NCBI GenBank assembly: GCA_903832625.1
Contig: CAILCI010000037.1
Coordinates: 30,224-94,223 of the forward strand
Direction: 5' to 3'
DNA from: an uncultured Burkholderiales bacterium
GTDB taxonomy: Bacteria; Pseudomonadota; Gammaproteobacteria; Burkholderiales; Burkholderiaceae_C
DNA length: 64,000 nucleotides
Shown: positions 1 to 10,110 of the stretch, piece by piece
How positions within the stretch are numbered: the stretch's first letter is position 1
Layout of the letters: every line of letters starts with the position of its first letter
The notes under the pieces: generated by a model
The model's database searches: none
Seen by the model: the letters and a program-made list of their open reading frames with translations, nothing else
What the model was told of the DNA's origin: nothing
Translations under genes and position numbers: made by a program

Positions 1-396
1 GGGCATGACGACGCGTTTTTCTTCTTCGTAGCGTGAGCTGCCGCCGCCGTAGCCGACGGCCAAGTCTTGCAACTGGCATTCGCCGCCTTGGTCGCAAATG
101 GGGCAATCGAGCGGGTGATTGATGAGCAAGAATTCCATCACCGACTGTTGTGCCTTGATGGCTTTGTCGCTCTTGGTGCGAACAATCATGCCTTGCGTCA
201 CGGGCGTGGCACAAGCGGGCATGGGTTTGGGGGCTTTTTCCACATCGACCAAGCACATGCGGCAGTTGGCCGCGATGCTCAATTTTTTGTGATAACAAAA
301 GTGCGGGATGTAAGTGCCAGCCTTTTCAGCCGCATGCATGACCATGCAGCCTTCTTGGACTTCTACCTTTTGACCGTCGAGTTCGATTTCAACCAT
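1..396 (-). CDS. nuoG: NADH-quinone oxidoreductase subunit G, N-terminal part (cut by window edge)
   Basis: Only the first 132 codons are in the window. The protein is the large iron-sulfur subunit of the peripheral arm of respiratory complex I, which passes electrons from NuoF towards quinone. The visible part is the N-terminal 2Fe-2S ferredoxin-like domain with its cysteines (HFCYHKKL, NCRMCLVDVE) and the start of the next cluster-binding segment (CPICDQGGECQLQD). The start ATG lies 12 bases after the nuoF stop, in the usual nuo order. This stretch is absent from the ORF track because the frame runs off the edge. The identification is secure. Confidence 0.95.
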   Translation of the reverse strand, partial: MVEIELDGQKVEVQEGCMVMHAAEKAGTYIPHFCYHKKLSIAANCRMCLVDVEKAPKPMPACATPVTQGMIVRTKSDKAIKAQQSVMEFLLINHPLDCPICDQGGECQLQDLAVGYGGGSSRYEEEKRVVMP

Positions 397-408
397 GGTG
401 CTTGTCCG

Positions 409-1761
409 TCAAACGTACGCGCTGACCGAGCAGGTCTTGTGCGTGATGTGGTGTTCAAATTCGTGGCGGAAATGCTTGAGCATTCCGCGCACTGGCATGG
501 CAGCTGCGTCACCCAAGGCGCAAATCGTGCGCCCCATGATGTTTTCGGCCACGTTGTCGAGCAAGGCCAAATCGCTCTCGCGACCCTCGCCACGTTCGAT
601 GCGATCGACCATGCGCCACAGCCAACCCGTGCCTTCGCGGCAAGGTGTGCATTGACCGCAGGATTCGTGCTGGTAGAAGTAGCTCAGGCGTTGCAAGCTC
701 TTGACCATGCAGCGCGAGTCGTCCATCACAATGACCGCACCCGAGCCGAGCATGGAGCCCGCTTTGGCAATGGAGTCGTAGTCCATGGTGCATTGCATGA
801 TGATGTCAGCAGGCAACACGGGCGCTGAAGAGCCACCAGGAATCACCGCTTTGAGCTGGCGGCCTTGGCGCACGCCACCGGCCAACTCCAAGAGTTTGGA
901 GAACGGTGTGCCCATCGGAATTTCGTAGTTACCGGGGCGTTCCACATCGCCGCTGACCGAGAAAATTTTGGTGCCGCCGTTGTTGGGCTTGCCGCACTCG
1001 AGGTAGGCCTGACCGCCGTTGCGGATGATCCAAGGCACAGCCGCGAAGGTTTCGGTGTTGTTGATGGTGGTCGGCTTGCCGTACAAACCAAAGCTGGCAG
1101 GAAATGGCGGCTTGAAGCGTGGCTGGCCTTTTTTGCCTTCCAACGATTCGAGCAAGGCAGTTTCTTCGCCGCAAATGTAAGCGCCAAAACCGTGCGCTGC
1201 ATGGAGCTGAAAACTGAAGTTCGAGCCCATGATGCGATCACCCAAAAAGCCTGCTGCGCGGGCTTCTTCAAGCGCCGCTTCAAAGCGATCGTAGGTTTCG
1301 AAAATTTCGCCGTGAATGTAGTTGTAACCCACGCTGATGCCCATGGCATAGGCCGCAATCGCCATGCCTTCGATCACGATGTGCGGGTTGTGTTGCAAGA
1401 TTTCACGGTCTTTGCACGTCCCCGGTTCGCCCTCGTCAGAGTTGCACACCAAATACTTTTGGCCGGGGAATTGACGGGGCATGAAGCTCCATTTCAAACC
1501 CGTGGGAAAGCCCGCACCGCCGCGACCGCGCAAGCCGGACTCTTTGACCGTGGCAATCACTTGGTCTTGTGTCAAACCTTCGCCACCGTCTTGCGCCAAG
1601 ATTTTGCGCAAAGCTTGGTAGCCGCCGCGTGCCACATAGTCTTGCAAATGCCAGTTTTTGCCGTTCAAGTCGGCCAGGATTTGTGGACCCATGTGGCGGC
1701 CGTGGAAACAGGTTTCCTCAGCCGTTGTTTGGAATTGAGAAAGCACTTGTTGCAAATTCAT
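409..1761 (-). CDS. nuoF: NADH-quinone oxidoreductase subunit F
   Basis: This is the NADH-oxidising, FMN-binding subunit of complex I, 450 residues, a normal length. Visible motifs are the NADH/FMN glycine-rich loop [13 protein letters not shown], the segment [13 protein letters not shown], and the 4Fe-4S site [12 protein letters not shown] near the C-terminus. The ORF track extends it by about 40 residues upstream, but that extension lies inside nuoE and is rejected. Two ATGs are possible. The one at 1767 overlaps the nuoE stop as ATGA, and the one at 1761 has GGAGG at a proper distance. I chose 1761. It acts with NuoE as the NADH dehydrogenase module. Confidence 0.96.
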   Translation of the reverse strand: MNLQQVLSQFQTTAEETCFHGRHMGPQILADLNGKNWHLQDYVARGGYQALRKILAQDGGEGLTQDQVIATVKESGLRGRGGAGFPTGLKWSFMPRQFPGQKYLVCNSDEGEPGTCKDREILQHNPHIVIEGMAIAAYAMGISVGYNYIHGEIFETYDRFEAALEEARAAGFLGDRIMGSNFSFQLHAAHGFGAYICGEETALLESLEGKKGQPRFKPPFPASFGLYGKPTTINNTETFAAVPWIIRNGGQAYLECGKPNNGGTKIFSVSGDVERPGNYEIPMGTPFSKLLELAGGVRQGRQLKAVIPGGSSAPVLPADIIMQCTMDYDSIAKAGSMLGSGAVIVMDDSRCMVKSLQRLSYFYQHESCGQCTPCREGTGWLWRMVDRIERGEGRESDLALLDNVAENIMGRTICALGDAAAMPVRGMLKHFRHEFEHHITHKTCSVSAYV

Positions 1762-1763
1762 GC

Positions 1764-2249
1764 TCATTCCTCCACCGAACGCAAGCCTGCGACCAATTGG
1801 TCGATCTTGTCGTTGCTCATGTAGCTGCACATGTTGCGGTCGTTCACCAACAACACGGGTGCATCGGCGCAAGCGCCCATGCATTCGCCGGGTTGCACGG
1901 TGAACACGCCGTCGGCTGTTGTTTCGCCCACTTCAATGCCCAAGGTTTTGACCAAGTGCATCAAAGCGCCCTGCCCGTTGCGCAATTGGCAAGGCAAGTT
2001 GGTGCAGACGTTGATCTTGAACTTGCCCACGGGCTGTTGGTTATACATGTTGTAGAACGAAGTGACTTCGTGCACGGCCATCGGCGCCATGCCCAAGTAG
2101 TCGGCAATGGCGCGCTCACTCTCGGCGCTCACAAACCCTTGTTCTTGCTGAACGATGGACAAGCAGGCCATGACGGCTGACTGCTTTTGCTCATCAGGAT
2201 ATTTGGCAACTTCGCGGTCGAAGCGCTGTTTGGTAGCTTCAGAAATCAT
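1764..2249 (-). CDS. nuoE: NADH-quinone oxidoreductase subunit E
   Basis: This is the 161-residue 24-kDa-type subunit of complex I, a thioredoxin-fold protein carrying a 2Fe-2S cluster. The ligand pattern is visible as VCTNLPCQL followed by CMGACADAP near the C-terminus. It partners NuoF in the NADH-oxidising module. Its start overlaps the nuoD stop by four bases and its stop overlaps the first possible nuoF ATG, so translation is probably coupled along the operon. Length and order match the family and nothing unusual is seen. Confidence 0.96.
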   Translation of the reverse strand: MISEATKQRFDREVAKYPDEQKQSAVMACLSIVQQEQGFVSAESERAIADYLGMAPMAVHEVTSFYNMYNQQPVGKFKINVCTNLPCQLRNGQGALMHLVKTLGIEVGETTADGVFTVQPGECMGACADAPVLLVNDRNMCSYMSNDKIDQLVAGLRSVEE

Positions 2250-3499
2250 CGGTCAATTTCCCCGAACACAATGTCCATCGTGCCAATCACCGCCACGGCG
2301 TCAGCAATCATGTGGCCGCGCGCCATCTCGTCCATCGCCGCCAAGTGCGGGAAGCCGGGAGCGCGGATCTTGAGGCGATAAGGCTTGTTGGCACCATCGC
2401 TCACGAGGTAAATACCAAACTCGCCTTTGGGATGCTCCACGGCGGCATAGGCCTCGCCTTCAGGCACGTGAAAGCCTTCGGTGAAGAGTTTGAAGTGGTG
2501 AATCAGCTCTTCCATGTTGGACTTCATGCCCTCACGGCTGGGAGCGGCCACCTTGTGGTTGTCGGTGATGACGGGACCGGGGTTGACGCGCAACCAATCC
2601 ACGCACTGTTTGATGATGCGGTTGGATTGACGCAACTCTTCGACGCGCACCAAATAGCGGTCGTAGCAGTCACCGGTTTTGCCCACGGGAATGTCAAAGT
2701 CCAAGCGGTCGTACACATCGTAGGGCTGTTGTTTGCGCAAGTCCCAAGCCACGCCTGAGCCGCGCAACATGGCGCCTGTGAAGCCCAAGTTTTTGGCGCG
2801 TTCGGGAGAGACAACGCCCACATCGACCAAGCGTTGTTTCCAAATGCGGTTGTCGGTCAGCAAGGTTTCGTACTCGTCGACCAGTTTAGGGAAGCGCTGG
2901 GTGAAATCGTCAATGAAGTCGAGCAAAGAGCCTTGGCGGTTTTCGTTCAAACGCGCCATGGTTTTGGCATTGCGAACTTTGCTGGCTTTGTACTGTGGCA
3001 TGGTGTCCGGCAGGTCGCGGTAGACACCGCCTGGGCGGAAGTAAGCCGCGTGCATACGCGCACCCGACACAGCCTCGTACATGTCAAACAAGTCTTCGCG
3101 TTCGCGGAAACAATAAATCAGAATGTTCATCGCGCCGCAGTCGAAACCGTGGCAACCCAACCACAGCAAGTGGTTGAGCAAACGGGTGATTTCGGCATAC
3201 ATCACACGGATGTACTGGGCGCGAACAGGCACGTCAATGCCCATCATTTTCTCGATGGCCAAGCAATACGCATGCTCGTTGGCCATCATGGACACATAGT
3301 CCAAGCGATCCATGTAGGGCAGCGATTGAATGTAGGTTTTGCTCTCGGCTAATTTTTCGGTGGCGCGGTGCAGCAGCCCGATGTGCGGGTCAGCGCGTTG
3401 CACCACTTCGCCGTCGAGCTCAAGCACCAAGCGCAGCACGCCGTGCGCGGCCGGGTGTTGAGGACCAAAGTTGAGGGTGTAGTTTTTGATGTCAGCCAT
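2246..3499 (-). CDS. nuoD: NADH-quinone oxidoreductase subunit D
   Basis: This is the 417-residue 49-kDa-type subunit of complex I, which forms much of the quinone-binding pocket with NuoB. Characteristic segments are [19 protein letters not shown] at the N-terminus, [14 protein letters not shown], and the C-terminal end DIVFGEIDR. NuoC and NuoD are separate genes here, unlike the fused nuoCD of E. coli, which is normal for betaproteobacteria. The start lies three bases after the nuoC stop, and the end overlaps the nuoE start. Confidence 0.97.
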   Translation of the reverse strand: MADIKNYTLNFGPQHPAAHGVLRLVLELDGEVVQRADPHIGLLHRATEKLAESKTYIQSLPYMDRLDYVSMMANEHAYCLAIEKMMGIDVPVRAQYIRVMYAEITRLLNHLLWLGCHGFDCGAMNILIYCFREREDLFDMYEAVSGARMHAAYFRPGGVYRDLPDTMPQYKASKVRNAKTMARLNENRQGSLLDFIDDFTQRFPKLVDEYETLLTDNRIWKQRLVDVGVVSPERAKNLGFTGAMLRGSGVAWDLRKQQPYDVYDRLDFDIPVGKTGDCYDRYLVRVEELRQSNRIIKQCVDWLRVNPGPVITDNHKVAAPSREGMKSNMEELIHHFKLFTEGFHVPEGEAYAAVEHPKGEFGIYLVSDGANKPYRLKIRAPGFPHLAAMDEMARGHMIADAVAVIGTMDIVFGEIDR

Positions 3500-3501
3500 G
3501 A

Positions 3502-4113
3502 TCAGTGCAACCCACCGTAGTTGTTTTCGCGGATGATGCGCGGTGTGATTTCGCGCGGCTCAATGGTGACGGGTTGGTACACCACACGTTTTTGATCGGC
3601 GTCGTAGCGCATTTCGACATAGCCCGAGGTTGGGAAGTCTTTGCGGAAAGGATGGCCCACAAAACCGTAGTCGGTCAAGATGCGACGCAAGTCGTTGTGA
3701 CCTTCAAACACGATGCCAAACAAGTCGAAGGCTTCGCGCTCAAACCAATTGGCCGAGTTCCACACGTCGCTCACCGAAGCCACCCAAGGCATGTCGTCAT
3801 TGGGCGCAAACACGCGCACACGCAAACGCCAGTTGTGGCTGATGGACAAGAGGTGGCTTACCACCGCAAAACGAGGCTGGTCTTCGAACTTGGAATGCGC
3901 GCCGTCTTTGTAGCTCGAATAATCCAAGCCACACAAGTCGATGAGTTGCTCAAAGCCCAAGCGTGCGTCGTCGCGCAAGGTGTGGGCAACAGCCAGATAG
4001 TCGTCTGCCGCCACGGTGAGCGTGAGCTCGCCAAGGGCGGCATTTAAATGTTTGATCTTGTCGCCCAGCACATCGTGCAATGCAGCTTCAAGTGTTTGGA
4101 TGGAATGACTCAT
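3502..4113 (-). CDS. nuoC: NADH-quinone oxidoreductase subunit C
   Basis: This is the 203-residue 30-kDa-type subunit of the complex I connecting fragment. Family hallmarks are visible in the C-terminal half: [17 protein letters not shown] followed by [20 protein letters not shown]. It binds no cofactor and stabilises the NuoB/NuoD region. It sits between nuoB (14-base gap) and nuoD (2-base gap) in the canonical order, and the ATG start fits the family length. Confidence 0.96.
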   Translation of the reverse strand: MSHSIQTLEAALHDVLGDKIKHLNAALGELTLTVAADDYLAVAHTLRDDARLGFEQLIDLCGLDYSSYKDGAHSKFEDQPRFAVVSHLLSISHNWRLRVRVFAPNDDMPWVASVSDVWNSANWFEREAFDLFGIVFEGHNDLRRILTDYGFVGHPFRKDFPTSGYVEMRYDADQKRVVYQPVTIEPREITPRIIRENNYGGLH

Positions 4114-4127
4114 TGAATGCTTTCCGA

Positions 4128-4604
4128 TCAGCGTGCAATGGTGTTTTCGCGGCGAATCTTGCTTTGCAATTGCAAGATGCCATACAAAAGAGCTTCAGCC
4201 GTGGGCGGGCAACCGGGCACGTACACATCGACGGGAACCACGCGGTCGCAGCCGCGCACCACGGAGTAGCTGTAGTGGTAGTAACCACCGCCGTTGGCAC
4301 ATGAACCCATGGACAAGACCCAACGCGGCTCTGACATTTGGTCGTAGACCTTGCGCAAAGCGGGCGCCATTTTGTTGCACAAGGTACCTGCGACGATCAT
4401 CAAATCTGACTGGCGTGGGCTGGGGCGAAACAACATGCCAAAGCGGTCGATGTCATAGCGGGCAGCGCCTGCATGCATCATCTCGACGGCACAGCAAGCC
4501 AGACCAAAGGTCATGGGCCACAGGGAGCCGGTTTTAGCCCAGTTCACCACGGAGTCAACCGATGTGGTGATAAAGCCTTCTTTCAATACACCTTCAATTG
4601 CCAT
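4128..4604 (-). CDS. nuoB: NADH-quinone oxidoreductase subunit B
   Basis: This 158-residue subunit carries the terminal 4Fe-4S cluster N2, which donates electrons to quinone. The tandem cysteines are visible in [11 protein letters not shown], and further ligands lie in [13 protein letters not shown] and [16 protein letters not shown]. The ORF track begins 25 codons earlier inside nuoA. I chose the ATG at 4604 because the family starts with M(A)IEGVLKEGF-type sequence and a GAGGTAA-like ribosome-binding site precedes it. It lies between nuoA and nuoC. Confidence 0.96.
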   Translation of the reverse strand: MAIEGVLKEGFITTSVDSVVNWAKTGSLWPMTFGLACCAVEMMHAGAARYDIDRFGMLFRPSPRQSDLMIVAGTLCNKMAPALRKVYDQMSEPRWVLSMGSCANGGGYYHYSYSVVRGCDRVVPVDVYVPGCPPTAEALLYGILQLQSKIRRENTIAR

Positions 4605-4617
4605 AGGGTTACCTCTG

Positions 4618-4977
4618 TTATTCCCAGTCCAGCGCACCCTTGATCCACATGAAGGCAAAGCCAGCCACGAGGATTGCAAGGAAGATCATCATGTCGATGA
4701 AGCCGATGAAGCCAATTTCCTTGAGCGCCACGGCCCAAGGGAACAAAAATGCAATTTCCAGATCGAACAAGATGAACAAAATGGCGATCAGGTAGTAGCG
4801 CACGTCAAACTTCATGCGCGCGTCTTCGAAGGCCTCAAAGCCGCATTCGTAAGGGGAGTTTTTTGCTTCGTCGGGACGGTTGGGCCCGAGGAGAAAGCCA
4901 AGCGCTTGGGGGGCAACCCCCACGCCTAAGCCCACGAGGATAAACAGGAGGACGGGTAGGTATTGTTCTAAGCTCAT
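4618..4977 (-). CDS. nuoA: NADH-quinone oxidoreductase subunit A
   Basis: This is the 119-residue small membrane subunit of complex I (ND3 family), with three predicted transmembrane helices, roughly residues 7-28, 63-85 and 91-112. The conserved loop is visible as [11 protein letters not shown], including the family cysteine, followed by [18 protein letters not shown]. The track begins at a GTG one codon earlier; I prefer the ATG at 4977. It is the first nuo gene and follows a tRNA-Leu gene and a hairpin on the same strand. Confidence 0.95.
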   Translation of the reverse strand: MSLEQYLPVLLFILVGLGVGVAPQALGFLLGPNRPDEAKNSPYECGFEAFEDARMKFDVRYYLIAILFILFDLEIAFLFPWAVALKEIGFIGFIDMMIFLAILVAGFAFMWIKGALDWE

Positions 4978-5020
4978 CACAATCTCGCGGTAGGACTATT
5001 CGTTTAGTCTGCGAAGTTTG

Positions 5021-5049
5021 CCTGTCTTGGCTAACGCCAGATTGACAGG
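5021..5049 (-). promoter_or_regulatory. Hairpin in the leader between tRNA-Leu and nuoA
   Basis: Inverted repeat CCTGTC/GACAGG encloses a second inner stem TGGC/GCCA with a four-base loop. No run of T follows on the minus strand, so it does not look like a simple terminator. It lies 16 bases beyond the tRNA 3' end and about 45 bases before nuoA. A role in processing the tRNA away from the nuo message is an inference. Confidence 0.5.
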
Positions 5050-5064
5050 AAGACTTTTTTTGGA

Positions 5065-5149
5065 TGGTGCCGTCGGCGAGACTCGAACTCGCACAGCTTT
5101 CGCCACTACCCCCTCAAGATAGCGTGTCTACCAATTTCACCACGACGGC
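5065..5149 (-). tRNA. tRNA-Leu (anticodon GAG)
   Basis: An 85-base tRNA gene on the minus strand with CCA encoded. The acceptor stem pairs GCCGTCG with CGACGGC. The anticodon stem CTATC/GGTAG encloses the loop TTGAGGG, giving anticodon GAG, which reads CUC and CUU leucine codons. A long variable arm is present, typical of tRNA-Leu. The T stem GCGAG/CTCGC carries the TTCGAGT loop. It lies between secG and nuoA on the same strand, a position conserved in Burkholderiales as far as I recall. Confidence 0.97.
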
Positions 5150-5252
5150 TGGGGACTTATCAGCAAAAAGCGAAGAGGGATAACGCTTGCTGAACAGACC
5201 AAGAGTTTACCCTGAAAACTATGCGTTTTCTCTCTTGATTGGAGGTTTTGTT

Positions 5253-5621
5253 TTACTTGGTCGGAATTTGTCCAACGCCTGAAGCAGCCTCAGCGGCAAC
5301 AGGTGCAGCAGAGGCGGCATCTGCTGCCACCGGTGCGACTGCCGCAGCACCTTCAAGCACGCTGCCTGAGGACGCTGGACGCAAGTTACCAAAGTAAGCC
5401 AAGGCCAAAGTAGCAACAAAAAAGACAGTTGCCAAAACGGCTGTGGTGCGTGACAAAAAGTTCGCACCACCGCTGGCACCAAACAAACTGCCCGAGCCAC
5501 CGCTGCCAAAGGCCGCGCCCATGTCAGCACCTTTGCCGTGCTGGATCAAGATCAAGCCAATCATGCCCAAGGCAGACAAGAGTTGAACCAACTGGATGAT
5601 GTTCAAAAAAACGACGCTCAT
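5253..5621 (-). CDS. secG: Preprotein translocase subunit SecG
   Basis: This is the 122-residue small membrane subunit of the SecYEG protein-export channel. It has two hydrophobic helices, about residues 4-24 and 54-75. The family signature in between reads LILIQHGKGADMGAAFG and SGSLFGASGGANFLSR. The C-terminal tail is rich in alanine and valine and is poorly conserved in the family. It lies 27 bases after tpiA in transcription order and before tRNA-Leu, as in many proteobacteria. Confidence 0.95.
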   Translation of the reverse strand: MSVVFLNIIQLVQLLSALGMIGLILIQHGKGADMGAAFGSGGSGSLFGASGGANFLSRTTAVLATVFFVATLALAYFGNLRPASSGSVLEGAAAVAPVAADAASAAPVAAEAASGVGQIPTK

Positions 5622-5647
5622 TTAAAACTCCAAAATATCAATCAATA

Positions 5648-6406
5648 TCAACGCGCTGCTGCTGCGATGATGGTCAAAAAGTCTGCGCTCTTGAGGGCTG
5701 CGCCCCCGATCAAGCCGCCGTCAATGTCGGCTTGCGCCAACAACTCGGCTGCATTGGCCGCGTTCATGCTGCCGCCGTACAAAATTTGCACGCGATCAGA
5801 ATGCTCGGTGGCCGCTTTGAGCTGCGCTCGCAACACAGCATGCACCGCTTGCGCTTGCTCGGGCGTTGCGGTTTTGCCGGTGCCAATCGCCCACACGGGC
5901 TCATAAGCCACGACGATTTCGCTGATGCAGTGGCCGTTGGCGTGAATCACAGCCGCCAATTGGCGCTTGACCACTTCTTCGGTTTTGCCTGCTTCGCGCT
6001 CGGCCAAGGTCTCACCCACACACACAATCGGCGTGATGCCTGCGGCCAAGGCGCGTTGCGCTTTGGCTGCCACTAAAGCATCGGTTTCCGCATGGTATTG
6101 ACGGCGCTCCGAGTGACCGACGATGGCGTAACGCACGCCAAAATCTTTCAGCATGGCACAAGAAATTTCGCCTGTGTACGCACCCTGCTCTTGTGCCGAC
6201 ACATCTTGCGAACCCAGCTCAATGCCGCTGCCCTGCGTGATCTGCTGCACCTGCGACAAATACGCCGCTGGCACACACACCGCTACTTGCGCTTTGCGCC
6301 CATTGAAAGCTTGCGCCAAACCGTGTTGTATCCCGCCCAGCAAAGCAGCATTGGCCGCCAAGCTGCCGTTCATCTTCCAATTGCCTGCAATGAGTTTTTG
6401 CTTCAT
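5648..6406 (-). CDS. tpiA: Triosephosphate isomerase
   Basis: This 252-residue TIM-barrel enzyme interconverts dihydroxyacetone phosphate and glyceraldehyde 3-phosphate in glycolysis and gluconeogenesis. All active-site segments are visible: AGNWKMNG (catalytic Lys), AIVGHSERR (catalytic His), [12 protein letters not shown] (catalytic Glu) and ILYGGSMN (phosphate binding). I chose the ATG at 6406, which overlaps the stop of the upstream oxidoreductase as ATGA. The track's start four codons earlier is less likely. Confidence 0.97.
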   Translation of the reverse strand: MKQKLIAGNWKMNGSLAANAALLGGIQHGLAQAFNGRKAQVAVCVPAAYLSQVQQITQGSGIELGSQDVSAQEQGAYTGEISCAMLKDFGVRYAIVGHSERRQYHAETDALVAAKAQRALAAGITPIVCVGETLAEREAGKTEEVVKRQLAAVIHANGHCISEIVVAYEPVWAIGTGKTATPEQAQAVHAVLRAQLKAATEHSDRVQILYGGSMNAANAAELLAQADIDGGLIGGAALKSADFLTIIAAAAR

Positions 6407-7407
6407 CGCGCATTCCATGTCAAAACAATTTTTCCAATGTGCTGGTTGGACTCCATCAAACGATGGGCTTGCTCAGCACCGTCTTGCGACGCGGCATCAA
6501 ACGTCGAATGAATGACCGGCTTGATGCGCCCGCCTTCGATCAAAGGCCACACATGTTGGCGCAAATTGTTGGCAATTGCCGCTTTGAACGCCACAGGGCG
6601 CGGACGCAAGGTCGATCCTGTGATGCTCAAGCGACGGCGCAGCACGAGCCCAGCGTTGAAGCCACTCTCCAAGCCGCCTTGCACCGCAATGATGACCAAG
6701 CGGCCATCTTCAGCCAAGCATTCCACCTCGCGCGCCACGTAGTCGCCAGCGACCATGTCCAAGATGACATCGACGCCTTTGTCCTGTGTGATGCGTTTGC
6801 ATTCCTGCACAAAGTCTTGTGTTTTGTAGTTGATGGCGTGATCTGCACCCAATGCCAAACAAGCAGCGCATTTGTCATCGCTGCCAGCAGTGGCAATGAC
6901 GGTAGCGCCCCAAGCTTTGGCCATTTGAATAGCCGTCACCCCAATGCCGCTGGTGCCACCTTGCACCAACAACACCTCACCCGCTTTGAGTTGACCGCGA
7001 TCAAACACATTGCTCCACACGGTGAAGAATGTCTCGGGCAATGAAGCGCCTTCAACATCACTCAAGCCTTTGGGAATAGGCAAACATTGCGCCACAGGTG
7101 CCACGCACGCATCGGCATAACCACCGCCGGCCACCAGGGCGCACACGCGGTCGCCCACGCGCAAACCAGCGGCCTGCATGGCGGCTGCGTCACCCGATTC
7201 GATGACGCCAGCCACTTCCAAACCCGGCACATCGGATGCACCGGGCGGCACGGGGTACAGACCTTTGCGTTGCAACACGTCGGGGCGGTTGACACCGCTG
7301 GCCGAGACGCGAATCAATACCTCGCCCGCACCTGCCGTGGGCAAGGCGCGGCTGGATGGGCGCAGCACCTCAGGTGCACCCGGCTGCGTGATTTCAACAA
7401 TGCGCAT
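6403..7407 (-). CDS. NAD(P)H-quinone oxidoreductase, zinc-independent MDR family
   Basis: This 334-residue medium-chain reductase resembles quinone oxidoreductases of the Qor/PIG3 type. It likely transfers hydride from NADPH to quinones or other small electrophiles in the cytoplasm. The N-terminal GroES-like domain contains [15 protein letters not shown]. The Rossmann domain has [20 protein letters not shown] and a following GSDDKC region. Structural-zinc cysteines typical of alcohol dehydrogenases are absent. The track extends into the pnp end; I use the second of two adjacent ATGs. It is sandwiched between pnp and tpiA and coupled to tpiA by overlap. Confidence 0.88.
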   Translation of the reverse strand: MRIVEITQPGAPEVLRPSSRALPTAGAGEVLIRVSASGVNRPDVLQRKGLYPVPPGASDVPGLEVAGVIESGDAAAMQAAGLRVGDRVCALVAGGGYADACVAPVAQCLPIPKGLSDVEGASLPETFFTVWSNVFDRGQLKAGEVLLVQGGTSGIGVTAIQMAKAWGATVIATAGSDDKCAACLALGADHAINYKTQDFVQECKRITQDKGVDVILDMVAGDYVAREVECLAEDGRLVIIAVQGGLESGFNAGLVLRRRLSITGSTLRPRPVAFKAAIANNLRQHVWPLIEGGRIKPVIHSTFDAASQDGAEQAHRLMESNQHIGKIVLTWNAR

Positions 7408-7426
7408 CATGGCTTTTGCGGTTGGC

Positions 7427-9583
7427 TTATTGCTGTTGTTGCTGCTGTTGTTCACCGTGGTGATCGCCACCGTGGTGCGCATCGGACGCAGGGCGTTCTG
7501 TCAAAGCTTTCATCGACAGCTTGACACGGCCTTTTTCGTCGGTTTCGAGCACTTTGACGCGCACGATTTGACCTTCAGCCAACACGTCGGTGACTTTGGC
7601 AATGCGCTCATGGCTGATTTGGCTGATGTGCAACAAACCGTCTTTGCCGGGCAACAAGTTGACCAAGGCACCGAAGTCCAAAATTTTGGTGATGGGGCCT
7701 TCGTAAATTTTGCCAATTTCAACTTCTGCAGTGATTTGCTCAATGCGACGTTTGGCTTCTTCGGCTTTGGCGCCGTCGGTGGCCGCAATGGTGATGGTGC
7801 CGTCTTCTTCGATGTTGATTTGGCAACCGGTTTCTTCGGTCAACGCGCGAATGACTGCGCCGCCTTTGCCGATCACGTCACGGATTTTCTCGGGGTTGAT
7901 CTTCATGGTGAAGAGCTTGGGTGCGAAGTCGGAAACTTGCGTGTTGGCTTCGCCCATGGCGTCTTGCATTTTGCCCAAGATGTGCATGCGTGCTTCTTTG
8001 GCTTGAGCCAGAGCGACTTGCATGATTTCTTTGGTGATGCCTTGGATTTTGATGTCCATTTGCAAAGCGGTGATGCCGTGGGTTGTGCCCGCCACTTTGA
8101 AGTCCATGTCGCCCAAATGATCTTCGTCGCCCAAGATGTCAGTCAACACCGCAAAGCGGTTGTCTTCTTTGATCAAGCCCATGGCAATGCCAGCCACGTG
8201 TGCTTTCATGGGTACGCCTGCGTCCATCAAGGACAAGCAGCCGCCGCAGACAGAGGCCATCGACGAAGAGCCGTTGGATTCGGTGATTTCAGACACCACG
8301 CGCAGGGTGTAAGGGAATTCTTCTTTACTGGGCAAGACCGCCACCAACGCACGTTTGGCCAAACGACCGTGGCCGATTTCGCGGCGTTTGGTCGAACCCA
8401 TGCGACCGACTTCGCCTGTGGCAAAGGGAGGCATGTTGTAGTGGAACATGAAGCGGTCTTCGTACTCGCCCGACAGTGCGTCAATGCGTTGTGCGTCGCG
8501 CTCTGTGCCCAAGGTGGTGATGACCAAAGCCTGGGTTTCGCCGCGTGTGAACAAGGCCGAGCCGTGTGTGCGTGGCAACACGCTGTTGCGAATTTCGATG
8601 GGGCGCACGGTGCGTGTGTCGCGACCGTCGATGCGGGGCTCGCCTGCCAAAATTTGGCTGCGAACAATGCGCGCTTCGATGTCAAACAACATGCCTTCGA
8701 CTTTCACGCCGTCGAACTCAACCGCGTCGGCTTTCAAGCCGTCCATCACGGCTGCATAAGCTTCGCGGCAGGCTTGGGTGCGGGCTTGTTTGTTGCGCAA
8801 TTGGTAAGCAGCGCGGAGTTTTTCTTCGCCCAAGGCGACGACTTTGGCGATCAAAGGCTCGTCTTTGGCAGGGGCTGACCAATCCCAAACGGGTTTGCCA
8901 GCATCGCGCACGAGTTCGTGAATCGCGTTGATGGCGATGTTGCCTTGTTCGTGACCGAACACCACAGCGCCCAACATGATTTCTTCAGACAGTTGCTGCG
9001 CTTCAGACTCGACCATCAACACAGCGGCTTCGGTGCCGGCAACAACCAAATCCATTTGGCTGTCTTTGCGCTGGGTTTGACCGGGGTTCAACACGTATTC
9101 GCCGTTGATGTAACCCACGCGGGCTGCGCCAATTGGGCTGGTGAAAGGAATGCCCGACACGCTCAAGGCGGCAGACACGGCGATCAAAGCGGCAATGTCA
9201 GCATCCACTTCTGGGTTGAGCGACACGGTGTGAACCACCACATGCACGTCGTTGAAGAAGCCTTCTGGGAACAGTGGGCGAATGGGGCGGTCGATCAAAC
9301 GGCTGGTCAACGTTTCGTGTTCGCTGGGTTTGGCTTCGCGTTTGAAAAAGCTGCCGGGGATCTTGCCTGCGGCATAGGTTTTCTCGATGTAATCGACGGT
9401 CAAGGGGAAAAAGTCTTGGCCGGGCTTGGAGGTTTTAGAGGCGACCACGGTGGCCAACACCACGGTGCCGTCCATGTCGAGCAACACTGCGCCAGAGGCT
9501 TGACGTGCGATTTCGCCCGTTTCCATCTTGACCGTGTGTTGGCCCCATTGAAATGTTTTCGTCACTTTGTTGAAGATTGACAT
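7427..9583 (-). CDS. pnp: Polyribonucleotide nucleotidyltransferase (PNPase)
   Basis: This 718-residue 3'-5' phosphorolytic exoribonuclease is central to mRNA decay. It has two RNase PH-like domains (about 1-230 and 310-540), then a KH domain ([17 protein letters not shown]) and an S1 domain ([19 protein letters not shown]). Catalytic-domain segments [11 protein letters not shown] and GDFKVAG-like DMDFKVAGT are present. The C-terminus ends in a histidine-rich stretch and seven glutamines encoded by CAR codons. It follows rpsO, the classical order, and its leader contains a long hairpin. Confidence 0.97.
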   Translation of the reverse strand: MSIFNKVTKTFQWGQHTVKMETGEIARQASGAVLLDMDGTVVLATVVASKTSKPGQDFFPLTVDYIEKTYAAGKIPGSFFKREAKPSEHETLTSRLIDRPIRPLFPEGFFNDVHVVVHTVSLNPEVDADIAALIAVSAALSVSGIPFTSPIGAARVGYINGEYVLNPGQTQRKDSQMDLVVAGTEAAVLMVESEAQQLSEEIMLGAVVFGHEQGNIAINAIHELVRDAGKPVWDWSAPAKDEPLIAKVVALGEEKLRAAYQLRNKQARTQACREAYAAVMDGLKADAVEFDGVKVEGMLFDIEARIVRSQILAGEPRIDGRDTRTVRPIEIRNSVLPRTHGSALFTRGETQALVITTLGTERDAQRIDALSGEYEDRFMFHYNMPPFATGEVGRMGSTKRREIGHGRLAKRALVAVLPSKEEFPYTLRVVSEITESNGSSSMASVCGGCLSLMDAGVPMKAHVAGIAMGLIKEDNRFAVLTDILGDEDHLGDMDFKVAGTTHGITALQMDIKIQGITKEIMQVALAQAKEARMHILGKMQDAMGEANTQVSDFAPKLFTMKINPEKIRDVIGKGGAVIRALTEETGCQINIEEDGTITIAATDGAKAEEAKRRIEQITAEVEIGKIYEGPITKILDFGALVNLLPGKDGLLHISQISHERIAKVTDVLAEGQIVRVKVLETDEKGRVKLSMKALTERPASDAHHGGDHHGEQQQQQQQ

Positions 9584-9605
9584 GTGTTTTTCCTTGAAGG
9601 ATCAA

Positions 9606-9623
9606 GAGGTGTGAGGCCACCTC
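9606..9623 (-). promoter_or_regulatory. Small hairpin just upstream of pnp
   Basis: GAGGTG pairs with CACCTC around a six-base loop, about 23-40 bases upstream of the pnp start codon. It may affect access to the ribosome-binding region. The role is inferred from position only. Confidence 0.4.
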
Positions 9624-9660
9624 AACTGCCCCGAAGCCAGTTGCGCAACACACGATGCCA

Positions 9661-9700
9661 TTCCCAAAAACAGGTGGGTGAACCACCTCACTTTTTGGAA
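9661..9700 (-). promoter_or_regulatory. Long hairpin in the pnp leader (candidate RNase III/PNPase autocontrol element)
   Basis: TTCC, an A5 run and AGGTGG on one side pair with CCACCT, a T5 run and GGAA on the other around a short GTGAA loop, with small mismatches. The result is a stem of about 16 pairs, 78 bases upstream of pnp. In E. coli the pnp leader hairpin is cut by RNase III and is the basis of PNPase autoregulation. That the same happens here is inference. Confidence 0.6.
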
Positions 9701-9765
9701 TGACACAGCTTCGATTTGCGCCTAACGGGTCTCCAGAAAACTAAAAATACGGTGCAACAAGTGCA

Positions 9766-9799
9766 AAACGCCTGAGCTATCGAGATAACTCAGGCGTTT
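9766..9799 (-). terminator. Hairpin after rpsO (terminator or processing site)
   Basis: A perfect 11-base inverted repeat AAACGCCTGAG/CTCAGGCGTTT with a 12-base loop starts 18 bases after the rpsO stop codon. On the minus strand the stem is followed by a short TTTT. It probably gives partial termination, with readthrough into pnp as in E. coli. Confidence 0.7.
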
Positions 9800-9816
9800 G
9801 TCATGAATTTGTTCGA

Positions 9817-10080
9817 TTACTTACGCAGGCCAAGTTTGGCGATCAATGCGGCGTAACGGTCAAAGTCTTTGGACTTGAGGTAGTCCAACAATTTACGGCG
9901 ACGGCTCACCATGCGCAACAAGCCGCGACGACCGTGGTGGTCTTTGGCGTGTTCTTTGAAGTGGGGCGTCAATTCGTTGATGCGAGCTGTCAAGATGGCA
10001 ACTTGCACTTCTGGGCTGCCCGTGTCACCGGCGCTGCGGGCGTTGGCCTTGACGACCTCGGCTTTGTTCAATGTGGTCAT
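9817..10080 (-). CDS. rpsO: 30S ribosomal protein S15
   Basis: This 87-residue primary 16S rRNA-binding protein belongs to the small ribosomal subunit. The family pattern is clear: [36 protein letters not shown], and the end [22 protein letters not shown]. The length is normal. An AAGGAAGAAAC ribosome-binding site precedes the ATG. It heads the rpsO-pnp transcription unit. Confidence 0.98.
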   Translation of the reverse strand: MTTLNKAEVVKANARSAGDTGSPEVQVAILTARINELTPHFKEHAKDHHGRRGLLRMVSRRRKLLDYLKSKDFDRYAALIAKLGLRK

Positions 10081-10110
10081 GTTTCTTCCTTTGATGTTTG
10101 ACTTGCGCTT

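Noticed and set aside
865-1824. 319-residue plus-strand ORF opposite nuoF
   Set aside because: It is a shadow of nuoF with no family similarity and no ribosome-binding site in a sensible context.
7178-8878. 566-residue ORF on the plus strand opposite pnp
   Set aside because: It is entirely antisense to a clear PNPase gene, its translation is low in recognisable motifs and rich in F, H and G, and it arises from third-position G/C bias in the real gene.
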